This document shows positions 23,640 to 34,849 of a stretch of 64,000 nt of DNA, piece by piece. This stretch comes from Vanessa cardui (lineage: Eukaryota; Arthropoda; Insecta; Lepidoptera; Nymphalidae), in contig NC_061130.1 in the NCBI RefSeq assembly GCF_905220365.1, forward strand, positions 4,409,501 to 4,473,500, in the 5' to 3' direction. The notes below the pieces were generated by a model. That model saw nothing but the letters and a program-made list of their open reading frames with translations. It was not told the DNA's origin and searched no databases. How positions within the stretch are numbered: the stretch's first letter is position 1; every line of letters starts with the position of its first letter. A program made the translations under genes and the position numbers.

Positions 23640-23880
23640 TTACGTTTACATACAGGCCTATATCCTATTTATACCCACTCAATATATTCTGCCGCTAAAC
23701 TGCTATACGTAGTATATATATATTCCGGTTGGGAAGGTGCACCAGTATAACTAGAGCTAAAAGAGACTTTACATGTTAATTCCCCAGGTTAGTTAGGCAT
23801 GGACGATTGAAACTGGCTGATATTTCTTAAATTAACAATATTTAGGACATTTACCATCTGAAGGGTAAATCGGCAGTCAA
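23640..23880 (+). mobile_element. Very old SINE family A copy
   Basis: Highly diverged but in register: ATTCTGCCGCTAAACTGC, ATATTCCGGTTGGGAAGG and GACATTTACCATCTGAAGGG. Confidence 0.45.
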
Positions 23881-23894
23881 AACCTTACTTATTT

Positions 23895-24630
23895 AACATT
23901 TGCGGCTTTGGCATCTATTCAATGTTAAGCAAAAAATAACCTATGTTCTTCCATGGAGCTAAATCTTGATTCATACGAAATTTCATCAAATTGGGTCCAT
24001 CGGTTTAGCCTTTAAAAGAGCAACAGATAGATAGTCAGTTGCTTTCTCATTCTGTCGAGTCGCCCAGTGGTTAGAACACGTGCATCTTAATCGATGATTG
24101 CGGGTTCAAACCCAGGCAAGCACCGCTGATTCATGTGCTTAATTTGTCTTTATAATTCATCTCGTGCTCAGCGGTGAAGGAAAACATCGTGAGGAAACCT
24201 GCATGTGACAAATTTCATAGACTTTCTGCCACATGTGTATTCCACCAACTCGCAATGGAACAGTGTGGTGGAATATGTTCCAAACCTTCTCCTCTAAGGA
24301 AGAGGAGGCCTTTGGCCCAGCAGTAGGAATTTACAGGCTGTTGTTGTTGTTGTTTGTGTTTCTCATTCATAATCGCTACATATTATAAAACGAAGTGCAT
24401 CGGTCGCGTCTGTCGGTCTGTATGTTCCCAATAAACTCCAAAACTATTGAACGAATTTTTATGCGATTTTTATTAATAGATAGAGGGATTCATAAAGAAG
24501 GTTTATGTATATAATTTACAAAGGTTTTTGTGTAAATAATTTGAAATAGAACGAAAATTGTTGAACATCTCGGAGGAAAGCCACAAAAATGAACTTATGT
24601 TTACCCGTGCAAAGCTGGAATATAAATATA
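23895..24630. mobile_element. Helitron-like fragments split by a SINE B
   Basis: 23895-24052 is a Lep1-type piece on minus (ATTTCATCAAATTGGGTCCA). 24369-24630 contains plus-type Helitron sequence (ATTTTTATTAATAGATAGAG, ending near CCCGTGCAAAGCTGG). The inserted SINE B is given separately. Confidence 0.5.
24053..24358 (+). mobile_element. SINE family B, full-length, with 10-bp target duplication
   Basis: A complete copy from head (CGCCCAGTGGTTAGAAC) to (TTG)n tail, flanked by TTTCTCATTC at 24043-24052 and 24359-24368, which dates its insertion after the Helitron-like host. Confidence 0.85.
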
Positions 24631-24640
24631 ATATATTTTT

Positions 24641-24925
24641 TATGGCATAGTTTGGCGGACGAGCATATGGGCCAGCTGATGGTAAGTGGTCATCCGTAGA
24701 CAATGACGCTGTAAGAAATATTAACTATTCCTTACATCGTCAATGTGCCACCAAGCTTGGGAACTAAGATGTTATGTCCCTTGTGCCTGTAGTTACACTG
24801 GCTCACTCACCCTTCAAACCGGAACACTTAATTATGAGTACTGTTATTCGGCGGTAGAATAACTGGTAGATAAAAGATTAGGTGGTACCTACCCAGACGG
24901 GCTTGCACAAAGCCCTACCACTAAG
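24641..24925 (-). mobile_element. SINE family A, full-length
   Basis: From TATGGCATAGTTTGGCGGAC to GGGCTTGCACAAAGCCCTAC and CACTAAG. Confidence 0.82.
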
Positions 24926-25171
24926 CAAAATATATATATATAGGTACCTATAAATATAATAAGAGATCGGATAGAGAGCAGTCCAAGTTTGAATAGTCAG
25001 CACTATTCATCGTTCTATACACGACTAGTTACATATGTTAAATTAGAACTGCGGTTATAAGAACGGGCCAACTTCGATGATAATACTACGAGCAATTATG
25101 TTATTTTCCTATCTCTAAATCAATAAAAATAAGGCTCATTTCACAAATGCTTCGTAATATAGCAAAAAAAG
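24926..25171. other. No recognised feature
   Basis: Nothing recognised. Confidence 0.5.
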
Positions 25172-25316
25172 TAAAGTAACAGCCTGTAAATTACCCACTA
25201 CTGGGCTAAGGCCTCCTCTTCCATTAAGTAGAGGGTTTGGAAGATATTCCACCACGCTGTTCCAATGCGGAATGCACATTTGGCAGAATTTCGATGAAAT
25301 TAGACACATGCAAATA
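25172..25316 (-). mobile_element. SINE family B, 3' half (AGTAACAGCC subfamily)
   Basis: AAAGTAACAGCCTGTAAATT to GAAATTAGACACATGCAAAT. The head is missing and there is a small internal deletion. Confidence 0.7.
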
Positions 25317-26148
25317 ACTTTCACACATAAAAATAACTTTCCTTTCAGAAACTTCTTCGTGAGGATAATAGTAAGGATAGAATCCTGCATTATTCATTGC
25401 AGAACATGCTGTGTGTGCTGTGCTCTGTTATAGAGAGTTTCTCGGATTCGCTTATTAATACTTTATTCAGGCTATATTAAAAAATGTCATATTTATAACT
25501 TAGCTATTGAACTGTTTCCCTTTCTAAATTTTATTTTAAATTTGTATTAAGTATGTCAGTTTAGTAAATAAGTGAGATTTTTTTATTGGTTTTTAATTTT
25601 AGTTAATTTTGTGAGAATTTTAAAGAGCGACCTTTAGTACGAATTCGCTCATATTCGAAGACGAATGTCCACCAGGATCCTTTCTGGGGATTTTATTTCG
25701 ATTGATTTGAAATAATTTCTTTCTTTTTATACATGTTCAGAAAGCTAAGAAAACGGTTATGTTTTTAAAATAATCTGCAGGCCAAGTTTCATAAAGGTCT
25801 TTTTAGTTTTTGAGGCATTTTTGAGGAAAAAATATTGAAATAAATTCGTTTTCCGTCTCGCCTCTTTAAATTTGGACCGATAATTATTATTTAAATATTA
25901 ACAAATATCCAGTGTTTAATCGTTTTTTATAAAATAAAAGAAAAAAATAGATTTTATTGAAATTTTTTTTTAAATAAATTCTTAAAGTGGCATTTTTGAC
26001 AAATTTTGAAAAAAAATAAAAAACGTGATAACTCACAAATGGACAGTTTTGAATTATGCAAATGGGGATTAAAATTATTGCAAATAGTCACCCCCATCAC
26101 CTCCTAACGGATATACGTCGAGTTACCAATAACCCAGTATATATAGTG
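25317..26148. other. No recognised feature
   Basis: AT-rich. 25640-26100 has a more even base mixture and could be an old LINE or Helitron remnant, but no copy elsewhere in the window supports this. Confidence 0.4.
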
Positions 26149-26223
26149 GTACTTGCCTGGGTTTGAACCCGAAATCATCGATTATGATGCACTCGTTCTA
26201 ACCACTGGGACATCTCAGCTCAT
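26149..26223 (-). mobile_element. SINE family B head fragment
   Basis: GTACTTGCCTGGGTTTGAAC to CTAACCACTGGGACATCTC. Confidence 0.55.
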
Positions 26224-26639
26224 ACATAATATAGATAGGAATCTTTTTGTAATTTTATTTTATTAGATAAACTTGTTTACAACATTGCTTAGTCGTAATC
26301 TAATAATAATATCGTCCTGAATGATTTCGGCCTTGGCTGCTCCCAAGGGAGCCAGACGACGACGTAAGACATATTATTGTGAATAAGTGTGTGCGAAAAC
26401 ACAAATACTCTCTCGAAACTCACTCCAACACCGACATAAGCGACACCAATTATTAAATTAATTGGACACACGTATCAAAATTACATTTCACCGAAAGTTA
26501 TATGCCAATGTTTCACGAGTGAGATTCGAAGTGAATTATAATCGCTATGCTATATAAAAATAAGGCACATCAAACTTCCAACTCGAAAAAATAGACAATA
26601 GGCCATCTCGACTCTTATTTACATTTTAGTAGTAGTAGT
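26224..26639. other. No gene; probable old repeat at 26300-26470
   Basis: 26320-26420 (GGCCTTGGCTGCTCCCAAGG, ATAAGTGTGTGCGAAAACAC) has the look of a dispersed lepidopteran repeat, but there is only one copy here. The 60-codon minus ORF across it is not supported as a gene. Confidence 0.3.
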
Positions 26640-26880
26640 AATAGTATGAAAAAAAAGTCACTTACCGCTGTCTGTTCCTATGTATTTCTGAGATCTTTAA
26701 AATTAAGCTACGGATACTGATGCGTTTTTTTATTTTGTTTGGCTTAGTGATTCGAGAGGAAGTTTTTTGTACATAATACATGGACTACATAGTAAAGAAA
26801 CGCTGATAATTTTCATCAGTATATTTATATTAGTATCAGTATTAGGGTACAATATGAAACCAGGTCGGGCGGGTCGCTTG
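26640..26880 (+). mobile_element. Helitron-like 3' part
   Basis: AAAAAGTCACTTACCGCTG, TAGTAAAGAAACGCTGATAA and a terminus GGGCGGGTCGCTTG, aligned with the other Helitron ends but with CTAGT decayed to CTTGT. Confidence 0.55.
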
Positions 26881-27207
26881 TAATATATAAACCTAATGTT
26901 CTTTAGAGATGAAATCAGACTTCATACCATAAAGTACGAAGATTGCTTCTATATTTACACGTAAAGGATGATTGGTCAGAAGTTTCCGACGACAAAGCGT
27001 AGGCGTACGTGGCTATCTTACAAATGAGACAGCATCTCTACAATATTCAAATAATCGCATCACACATCACAATAAGTCACTAATATCGAGCGGTTTCTAG
27101 GCAGGTAGTGTTCCGAGCATTGTTCCTAAGCAAGTGAACTGAAAACAAGACAACCATTCGCCCCACAGCCTTCAGAACGCCTCCTGAACTAGTTGTAATG
27201 TTCACAA
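26881..27207. other. No recognised feature
   Basis: Nothing recognised. Confidence 0.5.
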
Positions 27208-27807
27208 TTAAGGGGACTACATGAGCTAAATGCAAGTTTTAAAATGCCAAAAAGTATATAATCCAATGCAATAAACCAAATGAAAAAAATATATGTTAAT
27301 CTTCAGGATAGATGCTAGTTATTAATTGTGTTAAAAACATGATGTAATTAATTTGTTACGATAGAAAAAAATCGCAAATTTACCTCTAAAAAAGTATTTT
27401 TTTGTTTTTTAACTACACTTATATACCTTCAATAATTTTGGTCTTTTGTCAGATTATTCTACAAACAATATACTAAAAATTTATTATCTTAATTATTTAG
27501 TAAAATCAATAGATTTTTTTTAAATCAGATTTTCTTATTTTCGACCAAAATGCGTAAGCATGTGTGCGTGAGCGCCTCGTACAGACACTGCCGGCCGAGG
27601 CCTGTTGCTATACAGACGTATCGCTCTTTTCACCGCATCGTTGCGAATAAAATCTCGTAGATTTTATTTTTGTGTAATTTTAATTGTAAATTAATTGTCG
27701 AATATTATTCTTTTATGTAAATAAATATATTAAGTTAAAATAGTCTAGTTGTAGTTAGCCATTTATTATTTGTTAAGTTATTTTTTATAAAGTTTAATTT
27801 TGTAAAC

Positions 27808-27885
27808 ATGGGAAATAAAGTACAATCTGTGAAGAAAACTAAAAAACGTTCATATAAATTAAAAAGCCGAACATATGAAAGATAA
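27808..27885 (+). pseudogene. 25-codon basic ORF inside the TTAA element
   Basis: Reads MGNKVQSVKKTKKRSYKLK and six more residues before a TAA at 27883. A good donor (AAG then GTAAGA) follows at 27895. The frame is Lys/Arg-rich, as expected at the start of a DNA-binding protein, but stops before the donor. It may be a decayed first exon of a transposase or chance. Confidence 0.2.
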
Positions 27886-27924
27886 TATGAAAAGGTAAGA
27901 GTATTTAATTAGTAAACACACATA

Positions 27925-27960
<36 letters not shown>

Positions 27961-28148
27961 ATAATGATTATTGGAAACATTTATTAAAAACAATGCAATT
28001 AGTTCGCATAGAATCAGATTTTTCGACAGATTTCTTACAGTCACCATGGAGTATTTGGTCAATGCAAGCAAGTCCAAGAAGAATGTACGGGTTCGATCCC
28101 CGCACTCTGAACTAAAAGTTTATTATTTTTAAAGGACTATATTTAAAA

Positions 28149-28202
<54 letters not shown>

Positions 28203-28356
28203 TATTAAAATTTATTTTTTCAGAATTAAGAAAATCGAAAAAAAATAACACGGAAGCTATTTCTATTACGTTAGAGTTTAATTTTATCAATTTTGCTTAT
28301 AATAGGAAATATAGTTATGTATGGATGAAATTTAATAATAAAAAAAATAAATAATT

Positions 28357-28448
28357 ACAAATTAGCACATCACATGAATATTTAGTGGTGCTTGCCTGGG
28401 TTTGAACCCGCAATAAGATGCGCACGTTCTACCCACTGGGCCATCTTG
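28357..28448 (-). mobile_element. SINE family B head fragment in the TTAA element
   Basis: TGGTGCTTGCCTGGGTTTGA to ACCCACTGGGCCATCTTG. Confidence 0.65.
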
Positions 28449-29399
28449 AAATATGTAATTGTTGTCAACGTCATATACGTAATTCAATATTTTTTAAAGA
28501 TTGGAAATAGTATCAATTGAAAAATTTTAGCACGTAGCTTCAGTGAAAGTGGGTGAAATATTGATTGCAAGTATCCAAGATATTTTAATAACGAACGACG
28601 ACGAACGAATAATTAAAAAAAATATTTTAATAAAAAAATTGAAACGAAATGTATTTGTTTTTTTGTTAAACCAAAAATAAATAAAAATATTTGAATTTAT
28701 TTGAATCAGTTTTATTTCAAATATCAGTCAAAAACAATACAAATAATTCTAATATCCAAACTATTTTTATGAGATTTATGACTAAACCCACTGTGATTGA
28801 CCGAGTTAACCAATTATTCTACTAAACCGACTTGACGATATTATTTTTATAGTAACTTTTTGATGCTGACTTTTTTAACTTAATTTTTTTTCTTTGTGTA
28901 CCGATATTAGTAAAACGAACAAACTCTACGCTTTTTGTCAGTGTACAAATTACGAACAGTTCCAATTTTATTTAATACATCGCTTAACTAACTTACAAAA
29001 TTTAAAAATAGGTACGATTTAATATTTAGTATTACAACTAATTGAATTGATACAGTAAAAATTAAAGAAAAAAATGTTTAAATTAACTATTTTTTGTACA
29101 TAAAATAATAATAATTTAAGTTTAATTAATTCAGTTTAATTTTATCATAATTTTTTAAATGACACAAAGAAATTAAAATAATTCTGTTGTCCTGTCTATT
29201 TTTATGAAATCTATGATTGATAGAATTGACTTCGCTTCGCTTTCGCTCGGCGCGGCGCGCGGCGGTTATCTATTGGAATATTCAGGCGTAACCTCGCCGC
29301 CTCGCTAAGCGTAGTGCGCGGGGGGCATGCCGTTTTTGTCGTTAGTGTAAGTGTGTGCGCGTGATTCTCAAGGGCAATTAGCTCCTGTAGTCCCCTTAA

Positions 29400-29979
29400 G
29401 ATAGATTTTCCAAATACATTTAATAGATCACAACACCGTCTTCACCGCGCGCCCATTCTTTTTATATTATCTTTTCCCGCGCTTTTGTGACGTTTGTCAC
29501 TCGAGATGACAGATGCATAATTGCACAGATAATATACATATATTTATACAAAATATAAATCTAATATTCATTAATAAAATGTGAGTACAGACCTGTGTAG
29601 ACTACACTAGTCTTTCACTTGCGGTGATAAAATATAGAGGTATCTTTACAATGTCCGTTTTAATGAAAACACTACATACATATACGTTAATTTAAATACA
29701 CAGACTGATCAGCGTAGTACAAATATTATACCGTATTAGATAATACAATAGAAATCTATCGTATCTCCGGAATCAGGTTTTGTCAATACATTATCCTTGT
29801 GAGATTTACAATACCTTGTAAACGTGTCGCCAATATCTCTCTTATATTTAGAACACGTTTACAAGCTATTGTTTAATCGGTTAATCGAATCTCGTTACAC
29901 TTATCTTTAGAGCTTTCAAATAATTTATAGTTTAATATCTTCCAGTAGTATTATTACTATAAATAATATATTAAAAAAC
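29400..29979. other. No gene; one 13-bp inverted repeat
   Basis: CTTGTAAACGTGT (29815-29827) and ACACGTTTACAAG (29853-29865) form a perfect stem with a 25-base loop. The rest is AT-rich. Confidence 0.5.
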
Positions 29980-30350
29980 TAAAAAACACGCCTTTAGCAC
30001 GCAGTAACAATTAAAAATGAGGCATTTTGTGCAATAATAGTAGCCTTAAAACATTTAAAAACACAGTTTTAGCACACACTAAAAATTACAAAATTTTAAA
30101 TAGCCTCTCCGGCGTCTTGATTGTCCGCCATGTTGGATTTAAGTCACGTGAATTTTTTTTATTATTCCTAACAGAAAACCCGTTTGTTTGATACCCATAT
30201 CGTAGTGGATTTCAGCCATCTTGGGGAGGCCGCCATATTGGATTTGTAATGACGTTTCCTAGCTACCATACATGACGTATTGTAATCAGAACTCGGAACG
30301 TGTGCAAAATTTCCTCCTAATCGAAGAGCGGAAGTGGCTAAAATTTAGAT
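29980..30350. repeat. Duplicated AT motif followed by CCGCCAT-rich segment
   Basis: AAACACGCCTTTAGCACGCA (29985) recurs in diverged form as AAACACAGTTTTAGCACACA (30059). Next come GTCCGCCATGTTGGATTTAA (30124) and GGCCGCCATATTGGATTTGT (30229), diverged direct repeats 105 bp apart. Probably an old TE of unknown class. Confidence 0.4.
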
Positions 30351-31654
30351 TCCAAGGTTTTTTTAAATGTGAAGCAAAATGAAGCTAATAAAAGCGTTTT
30401 AGAAACAATCGATTGATTTTTTTTTTTAATTTTTAAATTTCACGAGAACTCTTATTATACAGTCGGAACGAAACGTTCTGTTTGTCTGTATTTTGTTAAT
30501 TAATGTAACCGCGTCCCATACAATGAAACTCCCAAGTAAAGCCATTTGAGAGACGTACAAATGTTACATACAATACTTTCTTATGTCTGTTTATCTGCCA
30601 TAAACGCTTTCGCTTATTAAGCGCCCGGGCAGTCAATTTACTTTCTGAATACGTTGACCTAGAACTGTATATCTGAAAATGTACAACATTGTAAGACTCC
30701 ATTAGAACATAGCACTTCATATTAAATATTATATGAATTATTATTATACTTTTTATACTATCTATTCTATATATCTTATGAGTTTTTTATTCTGGCAACA
30801 TTAACATTGACAGTTTCTCGTCATGGCGGGTTTTTTTTTTAAATAAACACAACGTGTAAAACACCGTTTTATTTCTGCATTAAGGAAGTTCTTTCAATAT
30901 GTAGACATATATTGTATGTTAGCTACCCGGCTTGATTACTTACGGCTAAAACTCATACAACATTAAGATTTCCCCTTTAAGTTAACATTTTCAAACTTTG
31001 TTTCTTATGGGGTGTATACGCTATAAATCAAAGCTATGTTTCAAATTTCAACTACGACTAAGATAAAAGGTTGGGCCGAGTAACAGTCAGTTAGGATAAA
31101 GGGCTTTTATATATTTAGATGACCCTAAAGCGATAATCTATCACACTGTGACAGATCCACATCCTTCGGATTAGTAGTTTTCGTGCGAATCCGTAAAAAT
31201 AAACGAACCAACAAACCTCTTTGATACATATATATATACTACATAGTTAGGTCAATCGTTTTCGTCCTTTTTTTGTTTGTATGTTTTCGATTGTTGTCAA
31301 AACGTTTTTGAAAAAAGAACGTTTTTTTTTAACGAATACGCAATTGATTACATGTCAAGTGCTTTTAAGTAGAGGGATGTTTTTAGTTCAATGGTTTAAT
31401 TGTAGTCGAATATTGTGAATGCTAGTAATCATTTAAAGTCTACAAATAAAAAAATCCACGAACCCCGTATAAATGGGATTTCTATCCACTAAATCTACTG
31501 CAATATCAGTCTTCGATAGGGATCGCAGAGACTACGGGATCATTTTTATATAACACATCGTGCGAACGGTAGCACGAGGCCATCCCGGCTGCCATCCTTC
31601 CCAGCGTCTGAAAAAACCTCACGCGTCCACAAGGCCAAGAAATATATTTATTTT
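30351..31654. other. No gene recognised
   Basis: AT-rich. 31500-31640 has a GC-richer piece (GCGAACGGTAGCACGAGGCC) that may be a LINE remnant. No domain is visible in its frames. Confidence 0.4.
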
Positions 31655-31655
31655 C

Positions 31656-31944
31656 AACCGACTTCAAAAAAAGGAGGAGGTTCTCAATTCGACCCGTATG
31701 TTTTTTTTCTATGTTTGTTACGCGATAACTCCGCCAGTTATGAACCGATTTGAACAAATCTTTTTTCGATGTATAGGTACCTAGGTAATACCTCAAGGGT
31801 GGTCCCATTTAAATTTAATAATAAAAAAAAACAACCCCCAAGGGTGGAAAATTGGAGATGAACTTTTTTATACGCAATATCTCCGCTGATTATAAACCAA
31901 TTTGAACGATTATTTTTTTTGTGTTCACGCATTTGAAGTCGGTT
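31656..31944. mobile_element. MITE with 13-bp inverted ends, family D
   Basis: AACCGACTTCAAA (31656-31668) and TTTGAAGTCGGTT (31932-31944) are perfect inverted repeats around 289 bp containing GGAGGAGGTTCTCAATTCG and two related CTCCG-type blocks. This sequence type is widely dispersed in lepidopteran genomes. The ORFs over it are shadows. The target duplication is obscured by T-rich flanks. Confidence 0.7.
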
Positions 31945-32023
31945 TTATTTTTTTAAAAAAGTTAATTATAAAACAATGTAATAACATTACATCTAAATGT
32001 ATCAATATTTATTAATATTAAAA

Positions 32024-32312
32024 ATGTGAAAAAGTAACTCTGTCTGACGCTCTTTCACGAACCAAACCGCGAATATTTTGCTGATACTTGGTATAAGATT
32101 TTAAATTAACATGGTTATTTTTATTATTAAAGTTATAAATTTCGGGATATTTACCATGGTTTTTATTTTTGTTCGGTGGAGCTCGAAATTTATAACTTTA
32201 ATGATACTTGGTATGAGTCAAATTTGAACTCCAATAAAGGCCACGGGATACTTTTTTGCCTAACACATGACAACCAACACGCTAAAACGCCAAAGCCGCC
32301 AACTACTAGTTA
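32024..32312 (+). mobile_element. Helitron-like element interrupted by a family G foldback
   Basis: AAAGTAACTCTGTCTGACGC to CGCCAACTACTAGT, Lep1-like in order (GGTATGAGTCAAATTTGAAC after the insert). The host sequence is split at 32097/32202. Confidence 0.6.
32098..32201 (-). repeat. Family G foldback insertion with 16-bp target duplication
   Basis: 104 bp flanked by TGATACTTGGTATAAG (32082-32097) and TGATACTTGGTATGAG (32202-32217), one mismatch. It contains an 18-bp inverted repeat (32127-32144 against 32184-32201), so the element ends exactly at one hairpin arm. Same family as 668, 18027, 18134 and 38959. Confidence 0.7.
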
Positions 32313-32460
32313 GAAATAAAGTATAGGTCGATATTAGTCCGTACAGTGATTACATTTTAAATATATTTTTCAATTCCTATAGTATATGTACAAATGTATT
32401 CCTTATTTCCTAAATTTCCAATTCTAGATTGTCAGTCAATTAGTTTGGTTAAGTTTAGTA

Positions 32461-32655
32461 AAGTAACAGCCTGTAAATTTCCCACTACTGGGATAAGGCC
32501 TCCTCTTCCATTAGGAAGAGGGTTTGGAACATATTCCACCAAGCTGTTCCAATGCAGGTTGGTGGAATGCGCGTGTGGCCGAATTTCGATGAAATTAGAC
32601 ACATGCAGGTTTCCTCACAACGTTTTACTTCACCGCTGAGAACGAGATGAATTAC
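32461..32655 (-). mobile_element. SINE family B, headless (AGTAACAGCC subfamily)
   Basis: AAGTAACAGCCTGTAAATTT to CACCGCTGAGAACGAGATGA, then a TTACTTTACTTTAC run. Confidence 0.75.
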
Positions 32656-33720
32656 TTTACTTTACTTTCTAAAAATTTCAAATCTCTAGTTAATAATATG
32701 TACGAATGATGCACTTTTACCGATGTTACTAATATTCATATTCTTCAATAGAATTTTTTATACCGCTCGGGTTTCCATATCGCGTTGATCTATTGGGGCT
32801 TCAAAGAATGAATAGTTGTTGAATATTTGTTGTGTTCTCGTACAAAAGCAAAGCGGTCCACAATACACAAGCCATTGTACTAATAAGAAAGGATAAAGCA
32901 CACTCAATGCTTGAAAACCTCGCATTTAACATATCCAAGAACAATTTTGATACATTTTAATATTTATGAAAGCTCGAAAATCAGTTTAATAAAATTGTTT
33001 ATTAATAATTGTAACAAGTAAGCTAATATATAACGATTTAATATTTTATTAATGATACAAAATTATTATCATAGTTAATTGTTTTACAATAAACTATCCG
33101 CAATTTCAAAAAGGTAAAGTTTATACTTTTAATTCCTGTGACGTATTATATTGTTGATGTCAATATGTAACCATATTGTAACTTCTTATTCTTATTCGTT
33201 ATTTAAAAACAATTTAAATATAATCAAAATCTTGTTCTAAATTAGTAATCTTTTTATATACGCTTCTATAGCATTAATTTTATGAAATAATTTATTCATA
33301 GAAATTATTGTATTAAACTATTCAAAATATACCGACATTATACAATGCCTTAATACTAATTTTCTATTATTATTTTAATAGATCATTGGATTTTTTTATG
33401 ATTAAAAGATACTTAGAAAAAATATTTACGAATAATAATTTACAAAAAAGGTTGCGAATCTTTCGAAAATAAAACCACGTCAAAATCAAACGAATGACAA
33501 ACTCCCTTTACTTGATAAATATTCATTCGTTCAATTTGATAAGTATTAAATGTACGAGTATGCGTGATTCGTAAAAGAAAATTTAATTGGAATAAATAAA
33601 CGTCTCAGTTTAAAACATGACATTTTTAATTTAATGAACACAGATAAAAGTAAAGGTATTTCATTAACGCGAATGTATGTAAATTTTACATTTGTATTAT
33701 GCAATCACAGTCTAAAAGCG
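32656..33720. other. No recognised feature
   Basis: Very AT-rich; nothing recognised. Confidence 0.5.
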
Positions 33721-33775
33721 ATGGCGGAAATGAAACGTCGCGCCGTGACGTTCGATATACGAAATACGAATAGGG
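33721..33775 (+). CDS. Weak candidate exon
   Basis: ATGGCGGAAATGAAACGTCG opens a frame MAEMKRRAVTFDIRNTN ending at a possible donor (GGGTGAGG near 33773). The start context and local GC are better than the surroundings, but the frame also stays open past the donor into a SINE, no partner exon is seen, and the protein is not recognised. Confidence 0.15.
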
Positions 33776-33881
33776 TGAGGTGTGTCGAAGTTATAATAAG
33801 TTCTGCTACAGCTACCGTCATCCATATTTGTTTGTTAAATAACATTCGTTGCATGAAATTGCGTTTTAAAATACTTAATAA

Positions 33882-34142
33882 ACAACAACAACAACCTGTA
33901 AATTTCCTACTGCTGGGCTCCTTTCCCCTTGAGGAGAAGGTTTGGGTATTCCACCACGCTATTCCAGTTCGGGTTGGTGGAATACACATGTGGCAGAATT
34001 TCTACAAAATTAGACACATGCAGGTTTCCTCACAATGTTTTACTTCACCGCCGAGCACAAGATAAATTATGACACAAATTAAGCACATGAATATTCAGTG
34101 GTGGTTGTCTGGGCTTGAACCCTTAATCATCGGTTAAGATGA
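33882..34142 (-). mobile_element. SINE family B, near full-length
   Basis: CAACAACAACAACCTGTAAA to AACCCTTAATCATCGGTTAA. The last part of the head is missing. Confidence 0.75.
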
Positions 34143-34849
34143 TATAGTAATTATAATTTAAATAAATTTGGATACTTCCAAAGGCCAATTGTTACCGCGA
34201 AGATTCGCGCTTACTACTACTACTACTACTACTACACTACACCGCGCAGATTTTCTTTACTGATAAGGTTTGAAACTTATTCCACTTACTTGCTCCAATT
34301 CGGGATACACATGTAGTTGATTTACATTCATATAAGGTACATGCAGGTTACCCAACGATATTCGCCGCCAAGCACTGACAAACTAAGCACATAAAAATTC
34401 CGTAGACCTTGGTGCTTCCTTCATAGCTGAGAACGAAACGATTAACAAAAATAAGTTAAGCATGTAAAAGCTCTGTGTTGCTTGTGTAGATTGGCACACG
34501 CGATCTTTGATCAATTTCAAAATACTAGTAATTATATTACATGACTCGAATATTTATACAGACATTAAAACTTTGAAGTGAAAATTTTTATGAACATAAA
34601 AAGACTACAAAATTTACGCTAGAAGTGATTATTGATTATGCATAAGTTATCTCGAGTCTACTGGCGGAGATCGTACGTTTTAAATGGTATTAAGTTGAAG
34701 ATTAATCATAAGAATTCATGACGATTATTTTCATTAGACGATACACACTCACAGGTACTGTAATGTTTTATAAAATGTTTACTTATAGCTGCTGGCACTT
34801 GTATTGCAATAAATGGATTTTGGTGCTATAAATATTCATTCATTTGAGC
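34143..34849. repeat. (TAC)n microsatellite and old SINE B remnant
   Basis: 34210-34236 is a run of about nine TAC/CTA units. 34262-34490 keeps SINE B traces (GGTTTGAAACTTATTCCACT, ACATGCAGGTTACCCAACGA). The rest is unassigned. Confidence 0.45.

Larger units (their letters stand above)
27208..29399. mobile_element. 2.2-kb TTAA-flanked TIR transposon, no intact transposase
   Basis: The element is 27212-29395. Its 18-bp termini (27212-27229 and 29378-29395) are inverted repeats starting GGGGACTACA with one mismatch, and TTAA flanks both ends (27208-27211, 29396-29399). TTAA duplication is the hallmark of piggyBac-type elements, but these ends lack the usual CCC start on this strand, so another TTAA family is possible. 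Inside are two (TA)n runs (27933-27958, 28157-28197), a SINE B head (28357-28448), GC-rich islands at 27545-27610 and 29221-29345, and a short basic ORF at 27808-27885. No DDE transposase ORF was found. Confidence 0.75.

Noticed and set aside
28014..28110. Possible tRNA gene (GGGTTCGATCCCC B box and acceptor-like ends)
   Set aside because: No A box or D arm, spacing too long (97 nt) and no convincing anticodon stem. More likely a SINE-like relic or chance.
31506..31932. 74-100-codon ORFs on both strands
   Set aside because: Overlap MITE family D and its flank; no domain.
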